From Calycina herbarum (Eukaryota; Ascomycota; Leotiomycetes; Helotiales; Pezizellaceae), in assembly GCA_001414485.1 (NCBI GenBank), contig LLEY01000125.1, forward strand, positions 1-64,000: a stretch of 64,000 bases of DNA, in the 5' to 3' direction. The first letter of the stretch is position 1, and each line of letters starts with the position of its first letter. The notes beneath the pieces were generated by a model. That model had not been told where the DNA came from. It did not search any database and worked only from the letters and a program-made list of their open reading frames with translations. Positions 45,806 through 57,662 of the stretch are shown here, one piece after another. A program made the translations under genes and the position numbers.

Positions 45806-45862
45806 GACAAGAAAGAGAAGGAGAAGAAGAAAGAAGAAGGAAAGAAAGAAGAAGAAGAAAAG
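45806..45862. promoter_or_regulatory. Pyrimidine-rich tract upstream of acid phosphatase
   Basis: On the coding (minus) strand this is an almost pure C/T stretch with TTC repeats directly before the start codon. Such CT boxes are common in promoters or 5' leaders of expressed filamentous-fungal genes. It lies within the acid phosphatase upstream region. Confidence 0.5.
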
Positions 45863-46292
45863 CAAATGCAATATGCAAAAAGCGTCTGTACAAAGTTTCA
45901 GAGGAGAGAAGACATTTTTGGTTTCGTGGATGAGGCAAAGTGTTCGTTTCGACCTGCGCCGAAGAGGTTCCTGCGCATCGAGTCTGGATCCAGGGGTAAC
46001 GCGCATCAGCGTGGGGCGCGGGGTTGACACTGCCCAACGACTGCAAGTAAGCCAGTAAGCAAGTTACCCACCAGTAAGCCATTCTTATAATCGTCACGTG
46101 TCGATCGATTCTCATCTACTAATGAAACGGATAATGCCTCACAAATAGAAATTCTAGACGGGCCAGCTTACCTTGATACAGCAATCGGGTTGCTATTTCC
46201 CATCTTTATCACCTGACCAGAAGGCAACAGGTTCCATTTGGTCCACATCAAGTTTACCTCCTTCATCAACATCAATTCAAGACAACATCAAG

Positions 46293-47612
46293 ATGAGCGC
46301 AAACCCAAGCCAGAATGTCGAGTTGGCCCAACCACCACGAACCTTCACCCCCTTTCCCCGCCTCCCACAAGAAATCCAAGATCAAATATGGATTACCTCC
46401 CTCGGTCCACCGCGTCTCATCGGATTGCGGGGACGATGGGTGGGTGGAAGATACGTCGCAGACATATCCGACCTCACAGCTCCTAACATGGATGAACATC
46501 CATTCTCCGACGGCTGGAGAACTCGACTGTTCGGCTCCTATATCCAATCTTTTTGCTGTCCTCCCGTACTCCTCCACGTCTCCCAACGATCACGCCAGGT
46601 TGTGCTGGAAAATTACGAGACTTCTTTTTCAAACAACTCCTCTCCGGATATGAGGATGTTTTATGAAGCTGTGTATGCTTTTGGGTTGGAATGGACTGGA
46701 GATGAGGATGGAGTTGGAGCTGAATTTTTGGAGAAAGAGAGGCCTCTTTTGGAAGAGGCGGCTGCCTTTTTGCCAAAGTCGGTGATGGGGAATTATTTGG
46801 TGGCGTCGGAGGAAAAGGCTCCTACTGAATGGGAAAACGTTGGGAGAAAAGAAGAATATTTCGAAATGAAGAAATTAAAGTTCGAAAGAACAAAGGAGTT
46901 CTTCGAGAAGGTACGGACGCGACCGTTTGGTATTTGGTTCCGACCGACGTGGGATACGATTCTTTTAAGGAGAGATGACTTCGGAACGGAAAGCACTCTT
47001 TTGTCGCTTTTTAAAGAGGGTGATTCGGAAGCTGGGAATGTGAGGTCTTTTGCGATTGATGAATATCTTATTGGAGAAGATAAACCGAGAGTTTGGGATA
47101 CGTTGTTGTATGTGTATTTCCCTTCCCCAAAAACACCCATTTCTCAGATAATAGCTGACTTTGAATACAGTGGTCGAGGACGTCCTCGAAGGACAACAGC
47201 TGGAATTGACTCAGATGACTCAGATGAAACCACCGGTGATGAAGTCAAAGCAGACACAAAGAACCCACTACTCACTGGCTTGGAAGAATTAATTGTAATC
47301 GTTTCTGTGGGTTTCTACGATCACCAACCAGTTCAAAATGAGGCATATGTCGACTACGCCTATGAGGAAGTCAATGAGCTGAAACAGAAGTGCCATGATC
47401 GAATTATATTTAGGATGAAGAACCACTCTGCACTTACGAAGATACCATTTATCAAGATTGAAAGAGAAAGAGATATGTATGGCTGGACAAGGTATGAGGA
47501 ACCCCTTCAACCTGTTGGGAATGTTCTCGATTGGTTTCACAGGGTTCATAAGGATGATTGTCATCGGGTGTCGATAAAAGGGAAACTACCTGTAGGTGGA
47601 ACAAGACTTTGA
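46293..47612 (+). CDS. 2EXR-domain protein
   Basis: Single exon, 439 residues. The start is the ATG giving MSANPSQNVEL; the longer frame upstream has only a TTG. Residues 22-45 (FTPFPRLPQEIQDQIWITSL) match the start of the fungal 2EXR domain, which is common in Leotiomycetes and other Pezizomycotina and of unknown biochemical role. The motif FCCPPVLLHVSQRSRQVVLE is the usual second half. The rest is charged and acidic (DSDDSDETTGDEVKADTK around residue 350), with no signal peptide or membrane segment. Function unknown. The gene is transcribed away from the acid phosphatase. Confidence 0.78.
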   Translation: MSANPSQNVELAQPPRTFTPFPRLPQEIQDQIWITSLGPPRLIGLRGRWVGGRYVADISDLTAPNMDEHPFSDGWRTRLFGSYIQSFCCPPVLLHVSQRSRQVVLENYETSFSNNSSPDMRMFYEAVYAFGLEWTGDEDGVGAEFLEKERPLLEEAAAFLPKSVMGNYLVASEEKAPTEWENVGRKEEYFEMKKLKFERTKEFFEKVRTRPFGIWFRPTWDTILLRRDDFGTESTLLSLFKEGDSEAGNVRSFAIDEYLIGEDKPRVWDTLLYVYFPSPKTPISQIIADFEYSGRGRPRRTTAGIDSDDSDETTGDEVKADTKNPLLTGLEELIVIVSVGFYDHQPVQNEAYVDYAYEEVNELKQKCHDRIIFRMKNHSALTKIPFIKIERERDMYGWTRYEEPLQPVGNVLDWFHRVHKDDCHRVSIKGKLPVGGTRL

Positions 47613-48781
47613 GGAGTACTATAGGACATGAATGAGCATTTGTTATTGACATACTTCAGCAAAACCTGATCTAATGTCTAGGGAGGCTCGCGATGGATAA
47701 TAAAATTGACAGTAAATGCCTCTCGTTGTTCTGATTTTCCAAGCCAGATAGTTTGGGAGTTCATTGCTCTAGAGGATCTGGTAGAACAACGAGCTATCTA
47801 CTGCCACTTTTAATGTCTATCGCGAGAATGTCCATCGCAAAACTAGTAGTTTGCTAATCCAAGCTCTAAAAGAAATTGCGGGTGTCCTGATTGTTGCTCC
47901 ATTTTCTTGTGCGCTGATATTGTGATGGGAAAGTGCGCATTGCTGGCGGTGCCTCAGACCGAGCAACAACAGTACCCACGGCGTGGGATTCAATTTGACA
48001 CTTGAGAATCGCTGGTTTCCATTCGTCTATTTCATTCTATAGTGTCAAATCAGCTGTTTGTTTCTGTTTAAAAAAGGAGTCGGGGGTCCCACCTCAAGAC
48101 TCAAAGTCGCTCCTTCCCTACTACAGCCGACCCAACTTGAGCGGGTTGCACCAATAGAACCAGAGCAGGGGTGAAGGCACGACCCCCGTCCATACCGCAG
48201 CCAGTTTCTGTAGTCGCAAAATAATGTCACACATCGGTGGTTCTTCACAGCCCACTAGAGAGTGTACGTCTACGTGGCGGATATTGACATTTGCTTTTCT
48301 ATTGTACGAGCGATTTGGAAATGATTCTTCGAGGCCAACTCGTACAATATCTCACGTTGTGTAAAGTGGTTTGGAATAATCGGTGATTCTTTGAGACAAC
48401 TTAGTACAATGTTTCTACGAATGCGGCGGGATAGTTCAACTACCTTTCATATCTACTGTTATTTCTTTCTACCTGTAACCTGATTAACTTTCACGCAGTT
48501 CCATGTAATCTTTTCACATCGATATTCCTTTTATATTATTTTCAAAAGGTGTCGTGTCTATCTGTCTGTTTGTTATATCTAATGTTGTCTTGTAATTTTC
48601 GTATCTTCGGGTCCTTGGGCTATCCAGAGATTAGACAATGCTGTCTGAGGATGTCCAAACCAGCGGAGATTCTATAGCACTAACGGAAAGACCACTGTCA
48701 CCACCTGGTGGCATAGATTCCGCCAGAAAATTTGTCCAGGAGTTACGCCACGGAATCCAAGCCCATCGGAAGTCTTCAGGC
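47613..48781. other. Intergenic with two repeat types
   Basis: Contains TIR copy 4 (47687-47826) and a complement-strand GGAAGGA(A/G)CGAC-type repeat at about 48060-48200. No gene is seen. The rest is 3' flank of the cyclase-like gene. Confidence 0.5.
47687..47826. repeat. TIR element copy 4 (GGCAGTAAATA family)
   Basis: Left end CTCGCGATGGATAATAAAAT then TGACAGTAAATG; complemented right end CTCGCGATAGACATTAAAAG then TGGCAGTAGATA. At 140 nt it is the shortest copy, apparently internally deleted, but it keeps CTCGTTGTTC near the left and GAACAACGAG near the right. The ends are the best preserved of the family. Confidence 0.75.
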
Positions 48782-50580
48782 CTATACTCTGTCTAATTTT
48801 CCACCTAAAGCCCCATTGTCCAAGAGAATTCCAAACATTGCCGCCTCGAACATGTAGTTGACTTGCCAGGCGTGATGACTGGCATGAGAACACAACCAGG
48901 TCAATTCGGCGAAAAGACCCTTGGAGTACGCAAAGGCTAACATATAACCCAGCTTGTCGGTCAGCCTTTCTTCACGCTCCTGGTCCACCTCGCCACCAGA
49001 AACATATTCCATCGGACCCGTTACCAACGCCCACCACACATCGTATATGATCGAGGAGAGTTCACCCTTGTCTGCGAGTCGTTTTACGGCGTTGCATGGA
49101 TCTCCGCCATCACATGCAGACTTCAAAGATCTGCTGAACCCAGTCGTGTGAAGACGTTCATCGAAAGCTTCATCGAAGTCGGCTTCTCGTTGCTCGAGGG
49201 CTACCTTGCGCGCCTTTGAGTAACCAAGGACTGCCAACCGATAGAATCGATGTCTATCGTTCAAGATGTGCCACTTGTATAGCTGTGCATTCATACGAGC
49301 GGATGGCTCGGCCCATCGATCCACGAAGATGCGAGCCCCTGTATGGGCATAGGAATCGTACACACGCCTCAACTCCTCCTCGGTCACGATACCTGGATCG
49401 GTAAAATTGGCAGTGTTCAAAAACGAGTTCATGATCTGCGGAAAATCTTGGAGTCAGTATTGCCATTTCTAGAAGTATTTCTGAGGATATAAGAGGGTAG
49501 TGGGGAGGGACAAAAGCTGTCTGAGGAGGAAATAGTGTCTCAATCCTCCTGAAACAACGTTAAAAATGGAATAATGAATACCTCGGAGTTATGCAAGTCG
49601 CACCCAACATCGACAACATCGGTAGCAGGACAACTGAATACCATATCTGCCATGATACCCGCAGCATCATATCCACGCGCACTCGCTTCACCGGACACTC
49701 CAAGCAGACTGCTCTCGCAGAGGGAGACGATTTGTGCAGTGTGACGATTCATGATTGCTGAGCGATTGCCGATTTTCCTTTTGTATTTCTCTTCCAGTTC
49801 GACCTTTGATTTGATATAGCGGATTCCAATCTCAGCCGAGACTCTTCGTTCGCGACCACCAGGTGTTTGCATGGCATGTTTGTCGGTGGAGTCCTTGATG
49901 AGTTCCTCAAATCCAGGAAATATTTTGTGGTATCCATGCTCATAATAGAATGCCAGGTCGTTCAAGTAGTTGGAGATGAGGATTCGTCCATCATATGCCC
50001 CCATGAACAAATTCATATTGGCACAACCAAAAAGTGCACCATGGGTAACGAGAGCACGGGGCCACTTGTCCGCGCCTAGAAGTGTGCAAATATCCTTTGA
50101 AACAGGTTTCAGACCATATCCTTTGTGTGGTAGCACTCTGCCCTGTTTGTGTTGATCCTCTCTCAATTGCTGAAGCTCATCCGAGAGACATAAGCGAGCG
50201 AGGTATTTCGATGCGAGAGCTTCCGGCTGATCCATTGATTCAAAGACTTCGTCGAGGTATTTGATTGCCAAGTCTGTCAACTCGTCGAGACTTTGTGTAC
50301 CTTCATCTCAACTGAGGCTACGTGCTTCGTGGTATCCTTCGTTGGTGGGGAAGATGGAGTCACCTCTTCGAGACGTGATCAGGCCGCCCCAGAAGTACGG
50401 GAGAATAGGTGTCGAAGTTGTATGAAAGAGATCAGGGTTTGGAACTTTGATTGGTGGTTTGTTGTCCCAAAGTTTGATGCTTTCCAGAGGATCCGCAGTG
50501 GAAATTTTGACAGAGTTTTCCTGGTCAGCGATTCTTCCGCCGGTCAATACACTGTAAAGCCAATTCAACATAGTGGCCAT
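48782..50580 (-). pseudogene. Helical terpene-cyclase-like protein with in-frame TGA
   Basis: Two exons, 50580-49582 and 49435-48782 (intron 146 nt), 550 codons, starting MATMLNWLYSVLTGG. There is one in-frame TGA at 50308-50310, after residue 90, between EARSLS and DEGTQSLDEL. The frame around it is otherwise continuous and no intron removes it. The sequence is mostly helical. Just before the intron sits an Asp-rich stretch, ATDVVDVGCDLHNSE (a D-x-x-D-x-x-x-D pattern followed by N-S-E), continuing as IMNSFLNTANFTDPG. I infer a class I terpene-cyclase-like fold. It recalls the non-canonical humulene synthase group (AsR6 type) more than classic DDxxD enzymes, but this is inference. Three P450s next to it support a biosynthetic role. 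Likely a recent null allele, or readthrough. Confidence 0.55.
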
Positions 50581-51651
50581 ACTGATGTATTCGACCTTGC
50601 TAAGTCAAGTTGTCTGAGCCAAAGGAACGTAGCAAGCAGCGATGTGGAACGAGAGAGGAAATTTCAAATTGGCAGAGATGAAGGTGGTGGAGTATGGCTA
50701 GGAGACCCACCCTAGGACAGACTTTTCTATCCATCAAGGGAGGCCTTCGGGTTATACTCCAAGTTCTTCAATCCATTGAAATGGGTCTCTATGATATAAT
50801 CTCAATCACTCTACATCAAGGTACCTGGTCTCTTTACAAAGATACAGACAAAACTTCACTTCCTTGAAACACATCAGACTAGTATACAAACATATTGGCA
50901 AGAATATCCAATGGGAGGTTCGGAGTGGCACCAAAACGTCACAATGGTACATCGGACTCTGCCCATTTCAAAGTACTCGTATGATGATTCTAGATAAACA
51001 TTTTCGACTTACGATATGGCCAATGATACTTCCTCTTTCCAAATATTTGTTTGTAACCTCTTAATCTTTAGGGGATGGGTAACAGCATTCATGAATGCAA
51101 TTCTCTACTTTTCTTCGGGATTTCACTAACCTCTTTTAGAGAATTACGAACTCAATTGACAGGGGGTCGAACCAACCAAAAGGTTGGGAATTTACTGTGC
51201 CTCTGAAGATTCGGAGTTTGTCTTCTTGTGGCGGTGGGTTTCCGGAAAATCTGCTTAGCTTGTTGGGGAATCCAATGAAATGCCATCATTTTTCTATGCG
51301 AAAGTGACATGGTACATAGGTGCGAAGTACGTTGGTACGAAGGTATGAAGGTACCAATGGAATGGATGGAAGAATTGAGATTCTAATCTTGATTGGGTCG
51401 TGAATACCCCACGTTGACGATTGTTGTGTAGGGGAGTCGATGGAATAAAACGTAGATAGTTCTAAGCCTCATTAGGGAAGTGACGATTGGTGGTTCGTGG
51501 TTTAAATTTCCTGTCTTCCATTTATGGTACCTAACCTTGTACTACACCAGGCCCTTCCCCTAAAACTTCAGAATCTTTATTGTGGTCTGACTGGGTACAG
51601 CAATCCCCGTTATTCTTATCTCCTCATTCCTTTCCAAAGTACATCCTCTAA
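50581..51651. other. Intergenic within putative cluster
   Basis: Promoter side of the cyclase-like gene and 3' side of the GH79 gene. AT-rich and without supported frames. Confidence 0.45.
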
Positions 51652-53463
51652 TTAGAAATCCACAAAGGACACAAGCACCGCCTCCCCAGCTCCAACCACC
51701 ACAGTCCTGACACTCCCCACCAATCTCTCAGTGCTCCTGGTCCCAGCAATAGTGCCCCCAGCCGAGATATGCTGTTTCGCCCAAGTAATACTATCAGCCT
51801 TCTCAACCCCCGGAGCCGTCAACCTCCTCACCCTCGCATTCCCAACATCTACATCAGCAGGGAGTACAAAACTCGTAAATGGTCTCTCACTCTCATCCTT
51901 CGTCAAATTGAAAATCTCCAAATTGACCACCGCTACCGCACTCAGTGCTACCGGGTCTGAAGCTTCATAGATAGCATAAGCGGTAAAACAGGTCTCGTTT
52001 ACCAAGAGAGTGACTTGTTTGTTCCCCCAGCAAGTGCTGCCGCAATGAACCATTTTCCGTAAAAGAGTGGTTTCACCTGAGCGGGTGTAGAATCGATGGC
52101 GATGGGCTGCCAGGCTGAGTATCGGTAGGGTGTCCCGTTGTGGAAATAGATTCTGGAGATTTGGAGAGTGGCGACGTAGAGGATGTAGTCTACTGACCAG
52201 AGGGAGGCAGCGAATACGTCGGAGAGACCGAGTTGGCCTTGACACTGTGTTCTAATGAGCAGCTGAGAGAAGAGAAGGCATGGGAGAGAAATAAACTGAA
52301 CGGAATGAGAATAAGGCGAACATACCGAGATGGAATTTGTTTCTCCTAAAACGTATGGAACATTATGCGCAACGCTGTAGTTTGAGAGGACTTCATGGTG
52401 CCACATTAGGGATGACATGCGTGCGTGGTTGAGAATATTCTTCACGAGGGAGTTGGTGTTTGTATCGCCCCAGTTGGAGCCCATGTACTATGCGATTGTT
52501 AATTGTGACCTTAGGTCCCTCGCTAAATTAAGTGAGGTGACTTCGGAAATCACTCGATTGACTGTGGGGTACTTACATCATGACCTGCAATAGTCTTAAC
52601 CATACCGGTACTAGCAATACCCTCTCGAATTGAAGTCTCAGCCGTGAAGGCCGAAGTATTATACAAATTTCTTGGTGCTCGAAAATTCCCAGCTTGGAAA
52701 AGGGGTCGTGTGGATGATAAACCTAGTTGCGTTTCAATAGCACTGGCAAATTCCTTCCACTGAGCAACATAATCTTTGATTCCCCAAGTAACTGGACGAC
52801 GTATCCCTGTATTGAAATCATCTACCTCGTTTCCGATTTCGAAAGCGTAGATATCTTCACCGACAGCATCATAAGCGGCTGCTGCTTTGAGAACTGCTTG
52901 CTCCTTTCCCGAGTCACCATCGAAGAAGTTTAGACCGTAGATGTACTTTGTTCCTTTTAGGGATTGTTGGAAGGACTGTATCCACGCCGGACCGATTGTT
53001 AAAGCGGATGGTTAGTTGGCACCTGGAGTCAATTTCTGGATGAGAGCGAGGGTTTGGTTGGCTATGTAAGTGGCTCGATTTTGAGTTGTACCGCCGGCAC
53101 GAATTATGGGGTAAGCTCCTGAAATGTCTTTGAGAGTTTGCATTACATTGTAGGAGAACTTGTTGGGGTGTCTATGATGGTAAGTGGTGAGAACTGAAAT
53201 GAGCAACAGACATCTCACGTGTCATTTCCAGCATAGTCCTGTATATAAGAGAACTCAACTGAGTAGGAGCTGAATGCTGCATCGATAACTTGACTGTCTT
53301 TTGGAGGGGATGTGGGAACGCTGGCGTTCATGGTCCTGGTAACTGCTCGTTTGTTTATATCTCGCTTGTGGTCCACCAGACCCTTTTCAGTATAGTGAGG
53401 GCTAATAGCTATTGCTATGGCCTCGTAGACACAAAGTGCTAGTACGAAGAGTTTGAACATCAT
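51652..53463 (-). pseudogene. GH79-type beta-glucuronidase/glycosidase, disabled
   Basis: Secreted glycoside hydrolase of family 79. Exons 53463-53219, 53171-52577, 52487-52326 and 52244-51652. A signal peptide (MFKLFVLALCVYEAIAIAI) and family motifs are clear: PIIRAGGTTQNRATY; LTIGPAWIQSF; YIYGLNFFDGDSGKEQAVL; the acid/base site YAFEIGNEVDDF; the nucleophile region YVLGETNSIS; and a C-terminal beta domain (YFHNGTPYRYSAWQP). Two lesions: TAA at 53012-53014, where the family usually has a Gln codon before P-S-x-x-T-I-G-P, and a one-base shift in the C5 run at 52024-52028, after which NKQVTLLVNETCFTAYAIYE continues in the next frame. Introns are 47, 89 and 81 nt. It may once have trimmed or transferred sugars for the cluster product. 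Confidence 0.82.
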
Positions 53464-54252
53464 GTCTGATTTAGAAAATGGGGTTGAAGTGCTAGACACC
53501 TGAGTTCTAGTCTCCCTCTCGATATTTGTACTCCAAGAGGACTAGCGTTGATAACTTGTTCTTTCGCTTGAACGGAAGGTAGATATCAAAAAGGAAGAAA
53601 TTTCCCTAAGCTCAACTACATCTCCAGCAATCGGTACTTCTTGTGTTAATTACCCCAGGTTTCCCTCCTCAAAATACGGGGTTAATCGTAAATGTGGCTA
53701 CCGCAAAGCGAAAATCGGGTGGTACAGTGGTTGGACGAAGAGCTCGGGGTACGGGAGATTGATAGCGGAAAGCGGGACATCGACATGAGAGGGGTCAATT
53801 GCTTTTCACCGGTCTAATTGCTCCGTAAGACTTTAAGTGCAATGTAGACCTGTGAAGGATCGAACTGGGTTTTCTATTTGTACCACAACACCCTTTCTTG
53901 GAAATAGTCCTCGCTTGACTCTTGGGTCTTCTTGCTCTCACATTCTCGGTTGCTATTCGAATATGAAGAATGATCGAAGGGGTCTCGTCCAAGATTTCAA
54001 TGTATCGGCAGCCTGGTTCAAACATGTTTCTTTTTATGTCAATTCCGCTATTTTGCGACCGGTCAATTTACTGGGAGATCGCAATTCATTGTTCTCACTG
54101 AAGTGGATGGTGAAAGATTCTGTAAAGGATCACACAATTGGAGTCCTCACTCTCTTCGATGAAAACAAAATTGCTTTTACGCCTGCAAGTAGCTAATAGA
54201 ATCTACGTCACTAAACTATTGTGACTGGCTAACAGAACTTCCCGTTTAACAT
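53464..54252. other. Intergenic
   Basis: Promoter side of the GH79 gene and 3' flank of the first P450. No supported feature. Confidence 0.45.
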
Positions 54253-56105
54253 TCAGACCTTGCTTTTTTTCTTCATAAGAAGAACGGAACTTGAACTTGG
54301 AACACTATTCTCACCCCAAGTGAAGTTCCTAATTTTGGGGTCCTTCAGCTCACAATCAAAATTTAACAGTAAATATGAAGCTAGAACTTGAATCGCGAAT
54401 GAGAAATAGAATCTCCCAGGACTGTGAAAGTTAGCTTCTATTACGACGAATGTCTTCCAAAACGAGGCTAACGTACCATGCATTCTTGCCCACTCCCCAA
54501 AAAGGCCACTCCATACCAACATCCGTCACAGCACGTCTGCTTCCGTGGAACCTCGAAGGATTGAACATTTCGGCTTCGGGGTACCTCGCCTCGTCGAAAT
54601 GTATCTTTTCCTGGTAGAATTGTACACTTTCTCCCTCTGGAATTGTGTATCCACCGGAAAACTTGAAAGGGCGGAGAGCTGTCCTATGCACTGCTGTGGA
54701 TTGGAAACAATTCGTTCGCATTGATTCCATGAGGAAAGCTTCGAGGAGAGATGCTTGTTTAGCTGGAGTTGTTGTAAGCGGGTTTTGGGATTTGCAAATC
54801 TCCTCCATGAGTGCAGGTGCATAGGAAGTATGGTAGTATAAATCATGAATAAACTGAGTAGAGACCTGTAATCAAAATTAGTCTGTAGGGATTTCAAAAT
54901 CAAGAATTTGCTCACAACACCAAGTGAAAGAGTTGTAGTTGTCCATAAAATATTAAAATGATGCACTACCTCACGTGTAGACATGTTGTCGGGGCTGTAG
55001 TCTACAAATGCCTCGAGAATGGTTTTCTATAGTTAGGCAAAGGTAAGTATTGGACGTTGCACCCGTTATGATTCTACTCACAGGTGCTGGAAGTGAGACT
55101 TTCTCTGCCGCAGCTTTTGCATGTCTTCGCTTGTCTACAAGTCGTAGCATAGTGTCAAGCATATACTTCTGATTATTGTTTTTGCCCTTGATGAGCCTCG
55201 CAATGGGTCTTCGGGAAAATTAGCAAAGACTGAGTATCTCTAGGACCCGTTCGAAATATCCACATACGATGCAAGCCATTTCGGTACTAATCGGACAGCT
55301 TCACCAATCATGGCAACTTCTTTGCTATAAGCTATACCTCGCTTAATTATGGCGGGGTCGTTTGCTTTGTTAAAAGTTAGATTGATCGGTGAGAGTTTTG
55401 AGCTGTTACGTACCGGTATCTTCTCCTAGTATGAGGAGTGTGTTCATTCTGACTACCGAATATTCTACAGTTGATAACAGCGGGACTTGACTGAAATCTA
55501 CTGGCGTGTAAGTAATCTGGAGTCTGAAATACTTCGAATATACCAACCACCAGATTTTGGAGAATCAAGAAGCTTGGCATCAAGATCATTTTGAAATATT
55601 TCCAGAAGCTTAGGCTTTAGTTCCGGAAAGTGATTTGACATCGTTCGGATGGCACGAATGATAGGCATGCCCTCCTCGTCCCTTCTATCGGGCCATACAT
55701 CTAGTATGGAGTATTTGGGTTGGAACATCTTAATAAAGTTAACTCGCGATGCAGGTTTGATTTCATCGTCTTAGTTACCCCCTTAACCCAGTGATGTAAT
55801 GAGAGGTGCCCGACATGGGCATTCTTTAAATCACACCAATGTTCCTCCGTCGATACAACGTGCATTCTTTCTCCGTATCCAAAGATGGGCAATGAGAAGG
55901 GTGCCTCTCCATACTTGCCAGTTTTAGCTGTGATTATCATGTATCAAAAGCATAGTTTTTTACTTACGACGCTTGCCTTTTCCCGAATCAAGTTTCTTCC
56001 ATTGAGAAGAAATTTCCAAGATTCAATTCTTCGAAGGCCAATGTATGCAACATGGAGAATCCAGAGCGACAGAGCTACCAGAATTAAAGATGATAGACTG
56101 AGCAT
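54253..56105 (-). CDS. Cytochrome P450 monooxygenase A (intact)
   Basis: Membrane-anchored microsomal P450. Nine exons: 56105-55968, 55913-55779, 55728-55548, 55500-55414, 55364-55268, 55208-55082, 55026-54916, 54865-54477 and 54421-54253, giving 477 residues. Introns are 47-59 nt. An N-terminal anchor (LSSLILVALSLWILHVAYIG) is followed by WPDRRDEEGMPIIRAIRT and VVRMNTLLILGED. The K-helix is ESMR, the meander FNPSRF, and the heme loop WGVGKNACPGRFYF. The Cys codon (residue 422) is split by the last intron. The third splice donor (GTTGGT at 55547) is atypical and is my least certain join. It is a close relative of the P450 at 57663 with matching intron sites and orientation. Substrate unknown; a terpenoid is plausible from context. 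Confidence 0.88.
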
Positions 56106-57662
56106 GATGCTGAACAAGAATTGTGTCACTATTCTGTGGTAGTCAGAAAGATGTGTAGAGTGGGTGAGTTAGAGAATAGCAAAATATACAGATGTTTCAG
56201 ATATACTTCCTAATCGGCAATTGGAATCATTCGTTTTATTTTGCACACAGCTGGCGTTTTGGGAACGAGATGCGAGAAAAGACTAGCACCAACAGTCCAA
56301 CATCCACGGTAAGAGATTTAGCTTTCTGTAAGTTAGTTCTAGCAAGTAATTTACCCGGTCAATATTCCTGGGCTTAGAGTTATCTGCATGATCGGAACGT
56401 AATCTATGGCTCTCGTATATGCAAAACCGGCACTTCTAGAAACTGCCGTCTTACATAGAATAAGTACAAACAAGGCGTAGCACCCTTAATGGGAAGGCGT
56501 TCTCCCGGGTATATCTATGCCAAGTCATCGATCGAAGGAATGTTGCGCCATCAACAAGTTTTCTCCTTTGCTACTATCTCCCCCCTGGATTACATTGTAC
56601 GGTGCACAGACATTTGCCATACTAAAACGACCGTGCGCATACAATGTAATTAGGGGAGGGGATAGTACCTCTAGGATAATTATGCGAGTTGGTGACAACT
56701 TCACAGATGACGTCGACAGGGTTGCAGCTACAACCAACCATCCCGAAGCTGACCTCCAAGTCAGCGGTACAACAATACTCCCTACCTCTGCAGAAACGAC
56801 ACCACCAATTGGAAAAAATACCAAAAGACTTACTTGGCTAGGTACAAATCCTTTGAATGTACTGTATGGTAAAACACCGTTTAGGACAGATTAAAAGAAA
56901 TACTGCGCCGTACATCTCCTTTTACCCTACCAATCAAATATATCTCTCAAAAACGGTCCGATGAATTTGACTTGCAGTACCGTACTACGGTTTGATGATC
57001 TTACTTACAGCGCCACATCCGCGCTTACATTAAACAATAAATCGATAGATCATCGAGAAATATCTGCGGGGTGATGCATGCGTAACGCTGGGAAGGAATG
57101 AGGATTGTACCCTACTGCAAGGCGCCGAACATAATCCCTTGCATTGGGTCCACTCGACCCCCAGGTCAAAGGATTAGATTCGCCAATCGTTGAAAGAAAT
57201 ACTGAATGCAATGCCTGGAAGGCTGACTGAAATTATTCAGCAGGAAACGACCCTTTCAGAGTCTGGCTCTGCAGGGCTAATACTAATCTCGTGTGTTCTA
57301 CTGCTTACAATTTTTCCGACACTTCTCGTAAATATACTCGGATAACACAGGTTGACCGTGAAGTAATGTCACAGTGGAATTAACGTGAGGTGAGAAGTAA
57401 TGGAGTATGCGCATTCTAAGCGAGGCACCGTTTAAGAAAATGAGACCGTGGTACGAAATCAACAATATTGAAGACGAAATGAGAGCTTTCTGGGTAACCA
57501 CCGAGATTATGAGGAGAACATATGATCATATTTTGTGGATAATAACTTTTCATTTGTATCTCCTTCCTCTGCTTGTGTTATTTCACCATGTGTGAAAACA
57601 AACTGTGCCACTTTCTGGGTTGCAATCTCTATGAAGAGCTACCATGCAGTTTTCCATTGAAC
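56106..57662. other. Intergenic between the two tandem P450s
   Basis: Holds the P450 A promoter and the 3' flank of P450 B. It contains a 98-bp imperfect inverted repeat at 56571-56668. Minor frames at 56517-56894 read through that palindrome and are not credible genes. Confidence 0.5.
56571..56668. repeat. 98-bp inverted repeat between P450 genes
   Basis: The left arm CTACTATCTCCCCCCTGGAT then TACATTGTA is complementary to the right arm, which reads (reversed) CTATCCCCTCCCCTAATTAC then ATTGTA. The arms are about 38 nt, with a loop around CAGACATTTGCCATAC. It could fold into a long hairpin. It lies about 470 bp upstream of the P450 A start. Confidence 0.55.

Noticed and set aside
53845..53880. 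GGATCGAACTGGG resembling a tRNA T-loop
   Set aside because: No cloverleaf can be drawn around it and no anticodon arm is visible.
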